Shown here: in pieces, positions 19,101 to 24,616 of the stretch
Position numbering within the stretch: the stretch's first letter is position 1
How the letters are laid out: each line of letters opens with the position of its first letter
Source: a virus
DNA: 25,721 bases
Virus record (IMG/VR): IMGVR_UViG_3300030104_001217
Span: 1 to 25,721 of that record
Strand: one strand, 5' to 3'
Program-made: the position numbers and the translations under genes
Notes under the pieces: generated by a model
What the model was told of the DNA's origin: nothing
The model's input: the letters and a program-made list of their open reading frames with translations, nothing else
The model's database searches: none

Positions 19101-19282
19101 GGTAAATAGGACACTAATCTTTTATCTAGCGTAGGATATGCACGACTTACATCTGCAACTTGTTGTGCTAGTTCAGGAGTTATTTGTTTTTTAAATAACT
19201 CTACTTCTTTTCTGTTAGCAGTAGATTGTTGAGAGTAATACTCCTCTAATTCAGGTGGTATAAAAAAATATGGCTTGACCAT
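13112..19282 (-). CDS. Giant virion protein, probable DNA-ejection/internal protein (2056 aa)
   Basis: This is the largest gene of the window, 2056 residues without interruption. The ATG follows the preceding stop directly (TAAATG) with only a weak GGA upstream, so it probably depends on coupling. Residues 49-57 read YPTLDKRLV, shared with the 352-aa protein. The sequence is largely helical and basic in the first ~900 residues, with segments such as GADPTNLLFMYGAGV. The C-terminal third is Trp/Tyr/Phe-rich (GFGWWVTVPYRLF, NHWFFRGGAKFG, YYWSSMYYGVFF). I see no polymerase, lysozyme or peptidase catalytic motif that I can defend, and no clear membrane helix. It may belong to the very large multidomain proteins of phages. 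Its position after portal suggests internal head or ejection protein, with minor tail protein as the alternative. Confidence 0.6.
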   Translation of the reverse strand: MVKPYFFIPPELEEYYSQQSTANRKEVELFKKQITPELAQQVADVSRAYPTLDKRLVSYLPQMGVQADDELLLDIAAKQFSSQEKQDREKVITDVNPFKRFTQMSDLKLTQGFEWVSRGFKSAAVASQATDTPLLEGVLKSGLAGFAIQKNGPDNVRRNLLGDAFADAYNESKEKYGLTRYARAKESQEKYGVRNLGTGFFANSQDLTQTEGYRQALNLGYSPARAKKEAAKIYGNSVTQDFAEDENQFKYDTKVAGDVNISPGRILAGTFAPEGSVGYSLTSALVDGVFRLGADPTNLLFMYGAGVKTGARTILSSAERAAYVNKTTKAGRAVRTVLPGKTGKEARRQVFGKTADEILDSRWGKDFITGLTKNDSIARLNDIPQLRNIDPYVKKLLVGVKDEDVMREVVKSLMRGGDLEGILLAPYSGTYFNAKVMNELINQRPLNKLPMQPKALSVLANNLAEALTGGSADIAPLRRTVGALIGKKTNNQFGGVVGLGGQLTGVLPVKLKRAFGLAPTRIASINLMTETADNLDRLMKVSGAGFKERDEIIFQLLKAKNQQDVNAVVNSVFRTMTKSIKDSNPDLVDEGEIFDYITKVFQDESRERMYFYGEKGIPMQFPGTKINTSSFVDEAGNIIDEVNEALPTAFSLREMAEHYAVLPDYEDLLRATSMFRRVVGPKGSRTREAFSKPTTWEDAQEILKYAKIPRRGFEKSWRTKGIEQIAPEGRLRFFYNDIIQQRALKPMWMLRAALAVRVPGEEHMRMFFKGAPNLVNHPYEYHLLNPFMMKMLGRSDNPTIQLVNAQKEVLYTTRIMKDEIADTVISLGSDEFADGLRKVTFPEIQQLIKTTNLGVNIEGQVGSRYLKAAFEGNDAKYWEFEDIGELKTLKDDGVINRKTVDEVGNELGDIVTSGESQGGSVALNNKNKARYEGNVIAYVSPYKPYQRIISDEYLNNQALINNTDRKGALKAILEDYITDPKVKSLLEKENHVFGYWWDDSTKQWFFDISVAMPKITKEGDLALRDTIRQIQNAMIIGIKGHQKSIFIPREVVDSLGNAVPKELKDLLFEVDEGYLVSLVDDISGKQRTIQDTLTSDVDLYTVINKNVLEYLYEENFTVAKQIIDSKPGTFASARVTGQFFKHTDEFMKASADQSIIQRLRPGRTRNKIRDDFYDTVTKYDASGNIRPEWWRFFTTRILNFSTDELHIRVARDGVEETLNWVQNTKTGREYIDQIISMSEDYKMRGELLKPGGLEKYVKAAAYRIGQLQGNPTLKIFDDAGNEILNRYSDILKKSDQGEFLFHNYEVDLSQGSRQILDFIANGGFIDGEDFVEYARKVNVNTAKKSFVNQFMPSLKAAFQKDIVDNKLGAFELAGNMNKEYMTDGVNAQNLGEALDIFLRDAYSLLLTKPSDTLNREPLFKWAYFHLSKEEIAFLNKDARQELGVFANKWLKGSELNDDIQKLVRETPIDPQESIMTLEDMDLRLKSKALEFVSDLLYASTTRHVASDLGKTYVPFPEIWAEVPKTWSNLIKDNPQKFYRASLAIDSGKEAKPWDSKNGFFEEDPVTGELMFHWLDVFNVMTMGIPKLLNRKLGIDAAPMQQAFLGGNYQDEGLRVKPEGFVSGLNLVSANGYSPGFGWWVTVPYRLFSRRYGINPPEFVEEFLLGSFGDRKQRFGILDQVGWARDIIKGSDVARDVLDDPEYDEAFNSTVMDIYTMLYYAGEWTPDDAASQDRAWEQAEQAASNHWFFRGGAKFGLPTGIQPRYELEDKDGRWWQIQSLTKKYSDMLVENDYDYYLTTQQFIDKFGINPVPLRERQTARVGNRPVTEDSYRFWSSVENEKHLNEFPLTGVYHFPDNFDDEFSYEGYLNANVKLKPAVYGDLLNQTLLQLEIKNEKKKHKEANPAISKNDLDAHMSAFTERKVQEYGVLPFGSLGESVDTADWEQKIVEAQQWDKDEFFSQSPTNTPLQEYLKERNRWVRLQQQGGTYKGVTVDPKDVLTGAYLISENKEFGDAIRANLHSFALELMKKYPYPDYYWSSMYYGVFFREVNNKLYGDN

Positions 19283-19666
19283 TTAGGAATCCAATAATTG
19301 GTCAAATATAGGGTCTGGAAATACCTCTCTTGCTGCCATTAAAAAATTATCTACAGTATTTGTAGTAATTGGTTCTGGTCCATTGTTACCTGGACCAAAA
19401 GGAATACCTGCAGTTACAGGTTCACTTGGTCTTTGTGTAGGTGCAGATAAAGATATAGGTTGTGGTCTAGGACCTGGTATTGTTCCTCCAGAACCACCAT
19501 CCATAGGTGGTGTGCCACCTACTGCAGCTATTTGATTTTCTATAGCAGTTGTTTGTCCTGTTGGGTCGCCTTCTTTTCTTGGTGGTGCAACAATATCCTG
19601 ATACGCACCTCCACCTGTCATATCAGTATCAGTTGCTTCTTTTAACGCTTTGCTTTTTCTTACCAT
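19283..19666 (-). CDS. Disordered Pro/Gly-rich protein with C-terminal helix (127 aa)
   Basis: The start ATG overlaps the end of the 68-aa gene by 7 nt and the stop abuts the 2056-aa gene. The first ~20 residues are basic and then charged (MVRKSKALKEATDTD). Residues ~20-100 are Pro/Gly/Thr-rich and almost certainly unstructured. The last ~25 residues form an amphipathic helix (NFLMAAREVFPDPIFDQLL). A disordered tether ending in a helix suggests a protein that docks onto the portal or the giant protein encoded next to it. The adjacent portal has a similar Gly/Pro/Gln-rich tail. No family is recognised. Confidence 0.6.
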   Translation of the reverse strand: MVRKSKALKEATDTDMTGGGAYQDIVAPPRKEGDPTGQTTAIENQIAAVGGTPPMDGGSGGTIPGPRPQPISLSAPTQRPSEPVTAGIPFGPGNNGPEPITTNTVDNFLMAAREVFPDPIFDQLLDS

Positions 19667-19866
19667 AAATCTTTTCCTAACTCTGGATTGTATTCATATT
19701 CAAATGTTAAATTTATAAAAAAGTGTGGGTGTGGTGTAGGTAAAGTTAAATATTGTTTTGCAACAATCATTTCTTCATCTTCTTTTGTTCCTGTAAATAC
19801 ATCTTCTGACCAATTTTCTTGATTAATCATATCAAAAAACATATTTGTAACTTTATTGTTGTCCAC
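19660..19866 (-). CDS. Small protein of unknown function with GTG start (68 aa)
   Basis: The start is GTG at 19866, chosen because AGGAGGT lies 4-5 nt upstream within the 3' end of the portal gene. The gene overlaps portal by 14 nt and the next gene by 7 nt. It encodes 68 residues, acidic in the N-terminal half (NWSEDVFTGTKEDEEMIVAK), then a Pro/His/Phe segment (LTLPTPHPHFFINLTFEYEY) that could be beta structure. No family is recognised. The dense overlap with neighbours on both sides, in a different frame, argues that it is a real gene. Confidence 0.6.
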   Translation of the reverse strand: MDNNKVTNMFFDMINQENWSEDVFTGTKEDEEMIVAKQYLTLPTPHPHFFINLTFEYEYNPELGKDLW

Positions 19867-21625
19867 CAGGACCTCCTGCTAATGCACCTAATACTTGTTC
19901 TATACCTGCAGGTTGTCCACCAGGACCTCCAGGAATTTGTGGTCCACCTTGTCCAAGTAATGCTTGTTCTTCTGGACTAGGTTCTTCACCTTCTGCTGTA
20001 TAAAATTTATCTAGTATCTCCGACATTTTTTGTGGGTCTTTTCTTATCTCTATTGCTGCCATAGTAGCTTTAGGATTACCTTGTGCTGCTTGTGACATTA
20101 ATGATTCAAACAATACTGTTTCTGCTTTTTCTGCAGATATTCGTTGTTGTATTTTAGATATGTTATCTAACCCATCCATGTTTTCTTGTAATGTCTGTGT
20201 ATCTATTATTCCTTGTTGTTTTAATTGCAACCCTGTAATAATTTTTTGTGGTTCATCAAATCCTGCCATTACTCCATACACTCTTCGTGTTTCATAGACT
20301 TCTTTTATATCTGATGTAGGTGTATAAGATTCTTTATACGCAGTTCCCTTGTGCCTACCTGCAATAGGTTTACGCACACCAGGAAACATAGTTTCATCAT
20401 ATTCTAATCTTTTTGCATCTAGTTCTTGTAATGCTTCTTGTAATATTCCTTGATACTCTCTTACATGAAGTGATGCAGATTGTCCTAATTCTTCTAAACC
20501 TCTACCTGTAACAAATGCGTTAGGAGATTGTCCATCATCAGATACTGGATATGCTGCACCAAGTCGCAGGTGTCTTTCAAGTCTATCTACTTGTTGAAAT
20601 AATTGGTATGGTAGATTATTGACTGGCTTAGACACTTGCGAACCAGGTGTTAAATAGTTTACAGCAAATCTGCCTTTTCTATATTTTCCTGACTCTATCT
20701 CTCCAACAATATTTGTTTCTGTAAATACTGCATCTTCCATAGCAATAGTTCCAAGTATGTTAATCTTTGCCATGTTCGCCATAAGACCTGTAATGTGTTG
20801 AAACTGTGATTGCATTTGGTCAAACGCATATCTTTTAGCTACAACAAAACAAGGACCTGACTTTAATACATTTGGCATAAAATCTATTATTTTTTTGTTT
20901 TCAGGCAGGAATACATAAGTTCCTTCTAAATCTCTATACTCAACTACAACTTTCCCATGTCCTGTAGAGTTAGCCCATCCTCCTGCTCTATCTGTACTAT
21001 CCATAAGTGCAGAATATGGGTTTTGAAAACCATCATTATTTTCTTCTTGTGCAAATATGTACTGTTTAGCATTTGGATATTGTTCTGCCAATATTGTGTG
21101 TGGCACTCTACGAATTATTGCTAATTCTTGTGGTTGTTGGTCGTTACCAAATATTCCAGGGTAACAACTAAATGGGTCTTGTAGTTCAGCATAAGGATAA
21201 GGGTTGCCATCTTTATCTCTTTTGTGTCCTATAGTCCATGCTATAAAACCATAACCAGGTAACCATCTTGCAGCTTGTGGTAACTGCATGTGTAGTTTTT
21301 GAAATTTATCGTATGAAGTAACAATGCGTTCTAGTTTTTCTGATTTTTTTCTAGCTCTCTCGCTATCTTTTTCGTTTATAATATCTACTTTTAAATCAGG
21401 ACTTCTACCTAGTTTCTGTGCAAATCTTTCTAGTGCTGTTAAAAATAAGTTAGGTGCAGGTAGTTCGTGATACTCTACATTGACTGAATTACCAAGAAGT
21501 GCTTTAACTGCAGCTTCACCACCATTCATAATGTCACGAATCCTAGACCTATCAACCATTTGTTCTTGATTAATTACTCTTAGGTAATCTATTTTATCGT
21601 ATAATTTTTTACTACTTAAAGGCAT
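19853..21625 (-). CDS. Portal protein
   Basis: This 590-residue protein lies immediately after terL (TAA directly followed by ATG; TGGAG upstream in the last terL codons). Portal proteins form the dodecameric ring at one head vertex through which DNA is packed and released. Evidence is position, length and overall pattern: a helical N-terminus, LPAPNLFLTALERFAQKLG, a long helix with Lys/Glu, an aromatic segment (ARWLPGYGFIAWTIGHKRD) followed by a domain with the description of DNA-side strands, a long helical stem/crown region (residues ~340-520), and a low-complexity Gly/Pro/Gln tail (about 555-590). That tail could sit inside the head or contact the disordered 127-aa protein. I see no fused protease or MuF domain. 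Confidence 0.82.
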   Translation of the reverse strand: MPLSSKKLYDKIDYLRVINQEQMVDRSRIRDIMNGGEAAVKALLGNSVNVEYHELPAPNLFLTALERFAQKLGRSPDLKVDIINEKDSERARKKSEKLERIVTSYDKFQKLHMQLPQAARWLPGYGFIAWTIGHKRDKDGNPYPYAELQDPFSCYPGIFGNDQQPQELAIIRRVPHTILAEQYPNAKQYIFAQEENNDGFQNPYSALMDSTDRAGGWANSTGHGKVVVEYRDLEGTYVFLPENKKIIDFMPNVLKSGPCFVVAKRYAFDQMQSQFQHITGLMANMAKINILGTIAMEDAVFTETNIVGEIESGKYRKGRFAVNYLTPGSQVSKPVNNLPYQLFQQVDRLERHLRLGAAYPVSDDGQSPNAFVTGRGLEELGQSASLHVREYQGILQEALQELDAKRLEYDETMFPGVRKPIAGRHKGTAYKESYTPTSDIKEVYETRRVYGVMAGFDEPQKIITGLQLKQQGIIDTQTLQENMDGLDNISKIQQRISAEKAETVLFESLMSQAAQGNPKATMAAIEIRKDPQKMSEILDKFYTAEGEEPSPEEQALLGQGGPQIPGGPGGQPAGIEQVLGALAGGPGGQQ

Positions 21626-23542
21626 TTAACTCCAATTATCTAAATCCATATTACTAGGTTCGTACCCTGAAAAGCTAGGACTATAATCGTACCCTAACTC
21701 TGCAAAGCGTTCCTTCTGCATTCTTCTTATGGCTCTCATTGGAAACCAACTAGCCATAACTATGTCAGTTTTTGTACCCACTGTCTTGCTTTTATTTTTA
21801 GCAGAACTAAAATACACCAACTGACTTGTATATAAGTTTACCTTCTCTTGTGCCTCAAAGCTAAGATATGGCAAAGAAATATTTTTTTCTTGAAACATTG
21901 GTCGCATAGCTGTCACACCATACAATGGGTCAAACTTGTTCTTAAATGTTTCGTGTCCTTCTAAAAATATACCATGACCTGATGCAAACTCCCTAATACT
22001 TTTATCTTGTCGTATTGCTTTCTGAAAACCATTTTCTTCTATAACCCAGTGTGACAAATTATACTTCATCCACCATTGTTTAATAATGTCTAGTGCTTGT
22101 GGAATACCACCACCTAAAGAGTTGTTCATATCTACCATGTGCAATTTATTTTCTACAGGTTCGTATGCCCACAAGAAAGCTGCTTGATAACCTGTAGATG
22201 CAGGGTCTAATCCTGCAATCAATCTTGTACCATGTGGTATGTGTCCTATGTCACGCTTTTGGTCACGACACTCTTCTATTTCTACTCTGTCAAATAATGC
22301 AAGTCCATCAGGCATAGCAACATTTAGATATACCATTTCGTATATAGCTCTACCACCTGTAGTTTCTGCTGCTCTTTTTCTATCCATTAACCATTTGTAA
22401 GTTCTTTTACCAGACCACAACATGCAATCTACATGTTCATCTTCGTTCCAGTCAGGTAAATTACAACCTGTGTCGTGTGCTTCTTCTACAATAGTTTTCC
22501 AGGATTCGTTGTCTAGCAAATGTGAATACAGGTCATCATAATGTTGCCTAGAACCAATAACAACCATAGCTGTATGTTCCTCTTTACGACTAGACAGTGT
22601 TGTTGTCCACCAACTCCTAGTGTTTTCTCTTGATGCAGGTTGCATAGTAGAAGTATGGTCCTCAATGTCATCTGCAATAATTAAGTCACAGTCACGAGAA
22701 AGTATCTTACCACCACGACCAATGCCTACCATTGTTGGTGACTTTATACCTGTCACTGTTCTAGTTCCTACAGTAAAACCACTTTGTGACCAAGACTTAC
22801 CTGTTCTTGTTGTAGGTTTAAATTTAGGTCCTGGTCCACATATTTCCTCTATTAACAATTCATTACTTTCTAGTTGGTCAAGTACAGAACCTATTGCATT
22901 CTTTGCAATCTCTTCGTTACCACCAACCCACAAAATACGAATGTTAGGTTTTGTGCAAATGAGCCACACTGCAAAATGTATAAGTAAGTCTGTCTTACCA
23001 TGTCGTGGAGGTGACAATATCATTTGTTGGTCACCATTTTCTATAGCATCTAAAATAGAGTTAATCCACTTAATATGAAAATCTGGTGTTTCGTATGGTT
23101 CTCCTGTTTCTGTTTGAAAATATCTATCTCTAAAATTACTAAAATCTTCTAATGATTTTTCTGCAACCTGTGGTAGTTCCCATTTGTCTTGTGCAGCTTT
23201 TGTTTCTAAATCTTGTAAGTATGCGTTGTATGCCATAGATACAGCACCAACAGTTGTTCCTAATATTTTTGCTACATCTGTTAATGTATTTTTTTCTTTT
23301 AAAATTTCTGCAGCTAAACCTGATTCAACAATGTCGTTGTAAACTTTACCTCTGCGTGATTCAACATTTTTACTAGGTATAGATAATTTTTTTTCTTCTT
23401 GTGTCCACTCTAAACCTTTATCTTTAGCTCTTTTCTTTTGCATCTTAATTCTGTTAGAACATCTATCGCTACAAAATTTTGACCTTCCTTTTGGCAATAC
23501 CCTATGACATCCTCCTGCGTAACATAGTTTATTTTTTTCCAT
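21626..23542 (-). CDS. terL: Terminase large subunit with N-terminal zinc finger and HTH
   Basis: TerL is the ATPase-nuclease that packs DNA into the prohead. In these 638 residues the N-terminus carries four cysteines (C7, C12, C24, C28) in a zinc-finger arrangement with a basic helix, then a helix-turn-helix-like segment (TLTDVAKILGTTVGAVSMAY, about 86-105). The ATPase has a Walker A-type SPPRHGKT (177-184) and Walker B DLIIADD (286-292) with E294. The RNase H-like nuclease has D446 in LIAGLDPAS, E502/E503 in VIEENGF and D593 in TDIVMA, as expected for the acidic metal site. No separate small terminase gene is seen nearby, so the N-terminal DNA-binding parts may replace it. The start at 23542 has no good SD and overlaps a zinc-ribbon reading frame by 14 nt, next to an A7 run. 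Confidence 0.93.
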   Translation of the reverse strand: MEKNKLCYAGGCHRVLPKGRSKFCSDRCSNRIKMQKKRAKDKGLEWTQEEKKLSIPSKNVESRRGKVYNDIVESGLAAEILKEKNTLTDVAKILGTTVGAVSMAYNAYLQDLETKAAQDKWELPQVAEKSLEDFSNFRDRYFQTETGEPYETPDFHIKWINSILDAIENGDQQMILSPPRHGKTDLLIHFAVWLICTKPNIRILWVGGNEEIAKNAIGSVLDQLESNELLIEEICGPGPKFKPTTRTGKSWSQSGFTVGTRTVTGIKSPTMVGIGRGGKILSRDCDLIIADDIEDHTSTMQPASRENTRSWWTTTLSSRKEEHTAMVVIGSRQHYDDLYSHLLDNESWKTIVEEAHDTGCNLPDWNEDEHVDCMLWSGKRTYKWLMDRKRAAETTGGRAIYEMVYLNVAMPDGLALFDRVEIEECRDQKRDIGHIPHGTRLIAGLDPASTGYQAAFLWAYEPVENKLHMVDMNNSLGGGIPQALDIIKQWWMKYNLSHWVIEENGFQKAIRQDKSIREFASGHGIFLEGHETFKNKFDPLYGVTAMRPMFQEKNISLPYLSFEAQEKVNLYTSQLVYFSSAKNKSKTVGTKTDIVMASWFPMRAIRRMQKERFAELGYDYSPSFSGYEPSNMDLDNWS

Positions 23543-23627
23543 AATTTTTACAATCTTTGTTCTGACACTTCATATCGTGTTGTGGTAAAAGTTCTCCACC
23601 ACAACGAGGACATGTAATTGGTATCAA
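23529..23627 (-). CDS. Small zinc-ribbon protein (32 aa), TTG start, overlapping terL
   Basis: I found this by reading the minus strand between the 40-aa gene and terL. The frame starts at a TTG one base after the stop of the 40-aa gene (TAATTTG) and ends with TAA inside the first codons of terL. It contains CPRCGGELLPQ, then MKCQNKDCKNYGKK: two Cys pairs (C6/C9 and C21/C26) in a clear zinc-ribbon pattern. It has no SD of its own, so it would rely on coupling. An A7 run at the end (GGA AAA AAA TAA) means that loss of one A in the transcript would fuse this ribbon to terL in frame. Whether it is a free peptide or an alternative N-terminus of TerL is open. Confidence 0.55.
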   Translation of the reverse strand: MIPITCPRCGGELLPQHDMKCQNKDCKNYGKK

Positions 23628-23628
23628 A

Positions 23629-23751
23629 TTATTTTTTTATTTTTTTAATTTTTCCATTGTGTGTTCTAGCAAACTTATGAGTTTTAGTTTCTCTAATTAG
23701 AGTTCCATAATATCTTTTGCCACCCCACATCCAACTAACTTTTTTAGCCAT
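23629..23751 (-). CDS. Small basic protein (40 aa)
   Basis: The ATG at 23751 overlaps the preceding stop (TAATG) and AGGT lies upstream. The 40 residues are Lys/Arg-rich: an N-terminal MAKKVSWMWGGKRYYG followed by THKFARTHNGKIKKIKK. The alternating pattern (RYYGTLIRET) looks like a short beta hairpin with a basic tail. Size, charge and position just before terL suggest a DNA- or RNA-contacting peptide. No family is recognised. Confidence 0.6.
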   Translation of the reverse strand: MAKKVSWMWGGKRYYGTLIRETKTHKFARTHNGKIKKIKK

Positions 23752-23927
23752 TATTTACCTACTTTTTTTTGTGCGTTTTTATGTGCTTTAGTAAATGTAC
23801 TACCTCTTTTTATAGAATTAGTCATATACTGTATGTGTTTTTTTGTATGATGTTTAGAATGTTTTTTCATGGCATTTTGTTGACTTTTAGTTAACTTTGA
23901 AACATCAACACCTTTAACTTTTACCAT
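23751..23927 (-). CDS. Small Lys/His-rich helical protein (58 aa)
   Basis: The start at 23927 overlaps the end of the 85-aa gene by 7 nt; GGAG lies 10 nt upstream. The stop overlaps the next start (TAATG). The sequence is helical and very basic with a His/Lys cluster (MKKHSKHHTKKHIQYM) and a C-terminal GSTFTKAHKNAQKKVGK. Short proteins with this HSKHH..KKH...M...G.(S/T)F..AH..A.KKVGK pattern are, to my memory, common and unnamed in phage genomes. Their function is unknown; nucleic-acid binding is a reasonable inference from charge. No signal peptide or membrane segment is present. Confidence 0.65.
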   Translation of the reverse strand: MVKVKGVDVSKLTKSQQNAMKKHSKHHTKKHIQYMTNSIKRGSTFTKAHKNAQKKVGK

Positions 23928-24178
23928 GCTTTACAACTCCAATACCTAGGTGTGGTTTTATCAGTAGCAGTATCACATTTGTGTCTAGCACGAAATGATG
24001 CTCTAGCTTCCTTATTACCTTTTCTAATTTTCATGTTAGGGTCGCCAAACATTACTTTTTTAACTTTGTCGCCATCCTTAACATATACCTTAGATTTTTT
24101 TCGACCATAACCTGGTTCACCTTTTTTAATTGCACTAGGTGAATTTAAAGTTACAGACTTACCTTGGTATGTAGCCAT
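23921..24178 (-). CDS. Conserved small phage protein of unknown function (85 aa)
   Basis: This 85-residue basic protein has its ATG overlapping the stop of the 23-aa gene (TAATG). The N-terminal half is Lys/Gly-rich (KKGEPGYGRKKSKVYVKDG). The C-terminal half contains a motif I recognise as conserved in many short phage proteins: KVMFGDPNMKIRKGN, then FRARHKCDTATDK and a final YWSCKAW. The RHxCD...YW(S/A)CxxW signature, with two cysteines, an His and paired Trp, could bind a metal or form a compact fold. I believe it corresponds to DUF5872-type proteins, but that name is from memory. The role is unknown; synteny with packaging genes suggests a virion or packaging function. Confidence 0.75.
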   Translation of the reverse strand: MATYQGKSVTLNSPSAIKKGEPGYGRKKSKVYVKDGDKVKKVMFGDPNMKIRKGNKEARASFRARHKCDTATDKTTPRYWSCKAW

Positions 24179-24249
24179 TAGTAACCCATTGATTTACTCT
24201 TGCGTTTTGAAGAGTATCGTTTTTTTTTCTTACCTGGTTTATTAGGCAT
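24178..24249 (-). CDS. Tiny Lys-rich peptide (23 aa), first gene of the late operon
   Basis: An ATG at 24249 follows a textbook AGGAGAT ribosome-binding site 4 nt upstream. The 23 residues are MPNKPGKKKKRYSSKRKSKS plus MGY, about half Lys/Arg. The stop overlaps the next start in a TAATG junction, the arrangement used throughout this operon, which argues for real translation. It could neutralise DNA in the head, bind RNA, or simply deliver ribosomes to the 85-aa gene. No family can be assigned at this length. Confidence 0.6.
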   Translation of the reverse strand: MPNKPGKKKKRYSSKRKSKSMGY

Positions 24250-24277
24250 TTTATCTCCTGTTGTTGCTAAATCTTAT

Positions 24278-24307
24278 AATAACACAAAACTCCACCGAAG
24301 TGGAGTT
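24278..24307 (-). terminator. Intrinsic terminator in the late leader
   Basis: On the minus strand an 8-bp perfect stem (AACTCCAC with GTGGAGTT) is capped by a TTCG loop closed by C-G, the stable UUCG tetraloop, and is followed by TTGTGTTATT after the stem's own TT. Read on the plus strand the loop is CGAA and no T-run follows, so it works leftwards. It lies about 40 nt before the first late gene, with a candidate promoter upstream, so it could act as an attenuator or a target for antitermination. Confidence 0.72.
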
Positions 24308-24403
24308 CTGTTATATACAGTGTCCAAACTGTTATGAAAGAAAAATAAAATACACAAATCATTTAACTACAAAGTCTTATGATTAGCTGTCTTTCTTTTT
24401 CTA

Positions 24404-24442
24404 ATTGTGTACCTCTACACAATACCTAAGACTTCCTTAGGT
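24404..24442 (-). repeat. Two contiguous hairpins in the late leader
   Basis: ATTGTGTA/TACACAAT (8 bp, 4-nt loop; 24404-24423) is directly followed by ACCTAAG/CTTAGGT (7 bp, 5-nt loop; 24424-24442), with no base between the two stems, so they could stack end to end. Neither has a T-run after it in either direction. Placed within the predicted leader RNA. Confidence 0.55.
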
Positions 24443-24506
24443 GTAACCACTATAGTGTTGTCCAGGCACAAAGTGCAAAAAAAATTTTTTATATTACCAA
24501 TAGTAA

Positions 24507-24526
24507 ACCCTCTGTTGCCAGAGGGT
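24507..24526 (-). repeat. GNRA-capped hairpin in the late leader
   Basis: ACCCTCTG and CAGAGGGT form a perfect 8-bp stem. On the minus strand the loop is GCAA, a GNRA tetraloop; on the plus strand it is TTGC. On the minus strand it is followed by TTACTATTGG, so termination is weak at best. A stable stem with this loop favours an RNA role on the minus strand. Confidence 0.55.
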
Positions 24527-24541
24527 CGTACTATACAAACA

Positions 24542-24608
24542 AAGAAAGGAGGGCTATGAATATTGTCTAAGCAACCAGAAGGTTGGATAAAGACTTCATG
24601 CCTTTCTT
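24542..24608 (-). repeat. Long interrupted hairpin at the predicted 5' end of the late transcript
   Basis: Arms pair in order: AAGAAA with TTTCTT, GGC with GCC, ATGAA with TTCAT, GTCT with AGAC, and CAACC with GGTTG around a 4-nt loop, separated by small bulges (GGAG, T, TATT) and one internal loop. It spans 67 bases and begins within a few bases of the start site predicted from the upstream -10. The plus strand of the bulge holds an SD-like GGAGG and a 4-codon reading frame, which I do not regard as a gene. Confidence 0.55.
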
Positions 24609-24616
24609 GTAACAGA

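Larger units (their letters stand above)
24250..24610 (-). ncRNA. Predicted structured leader RNA of the late operon
   Basis: The 360 bases before the first late gene hold no gene. If transcription starts near 24610 from the -10 at 24617-24622, the RNA begins at a long 5' hairpin (24608-24542) and then contains a GCAA-capped stem (24526-24507), a T8 stretch near 24480, a GCAC/GTGC mini-stem (24476-24466), two back-to-back stems (24442-24404) and a UUCG-capped terminator (24307-24278). The GNRA and UUCG loops appear on the minus strand only, favouring this direction. It may be a leader that controls entry to the late genes, or end at the terminator as a small RNA. No known RNA family is recognised. 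Confidence 0.45.

Noticed and set aside
13112-19282. Virion RNA polymerase of the N4 type, suggested by the size of the giant protein
   Set aside because: I could not find the polymerase motifs (catalytic Asp boxes, R..K..YG type helix) in order; size alone is not evidence.
24548-24570. Plus-strand SD (GGAGG) followed by a four-codon frame M-N-I-V-stop, like a leader peptide
   Set aside because: It lies within the long hairpin and points away from any nearby gene; the predicted transcript is on the other strand.
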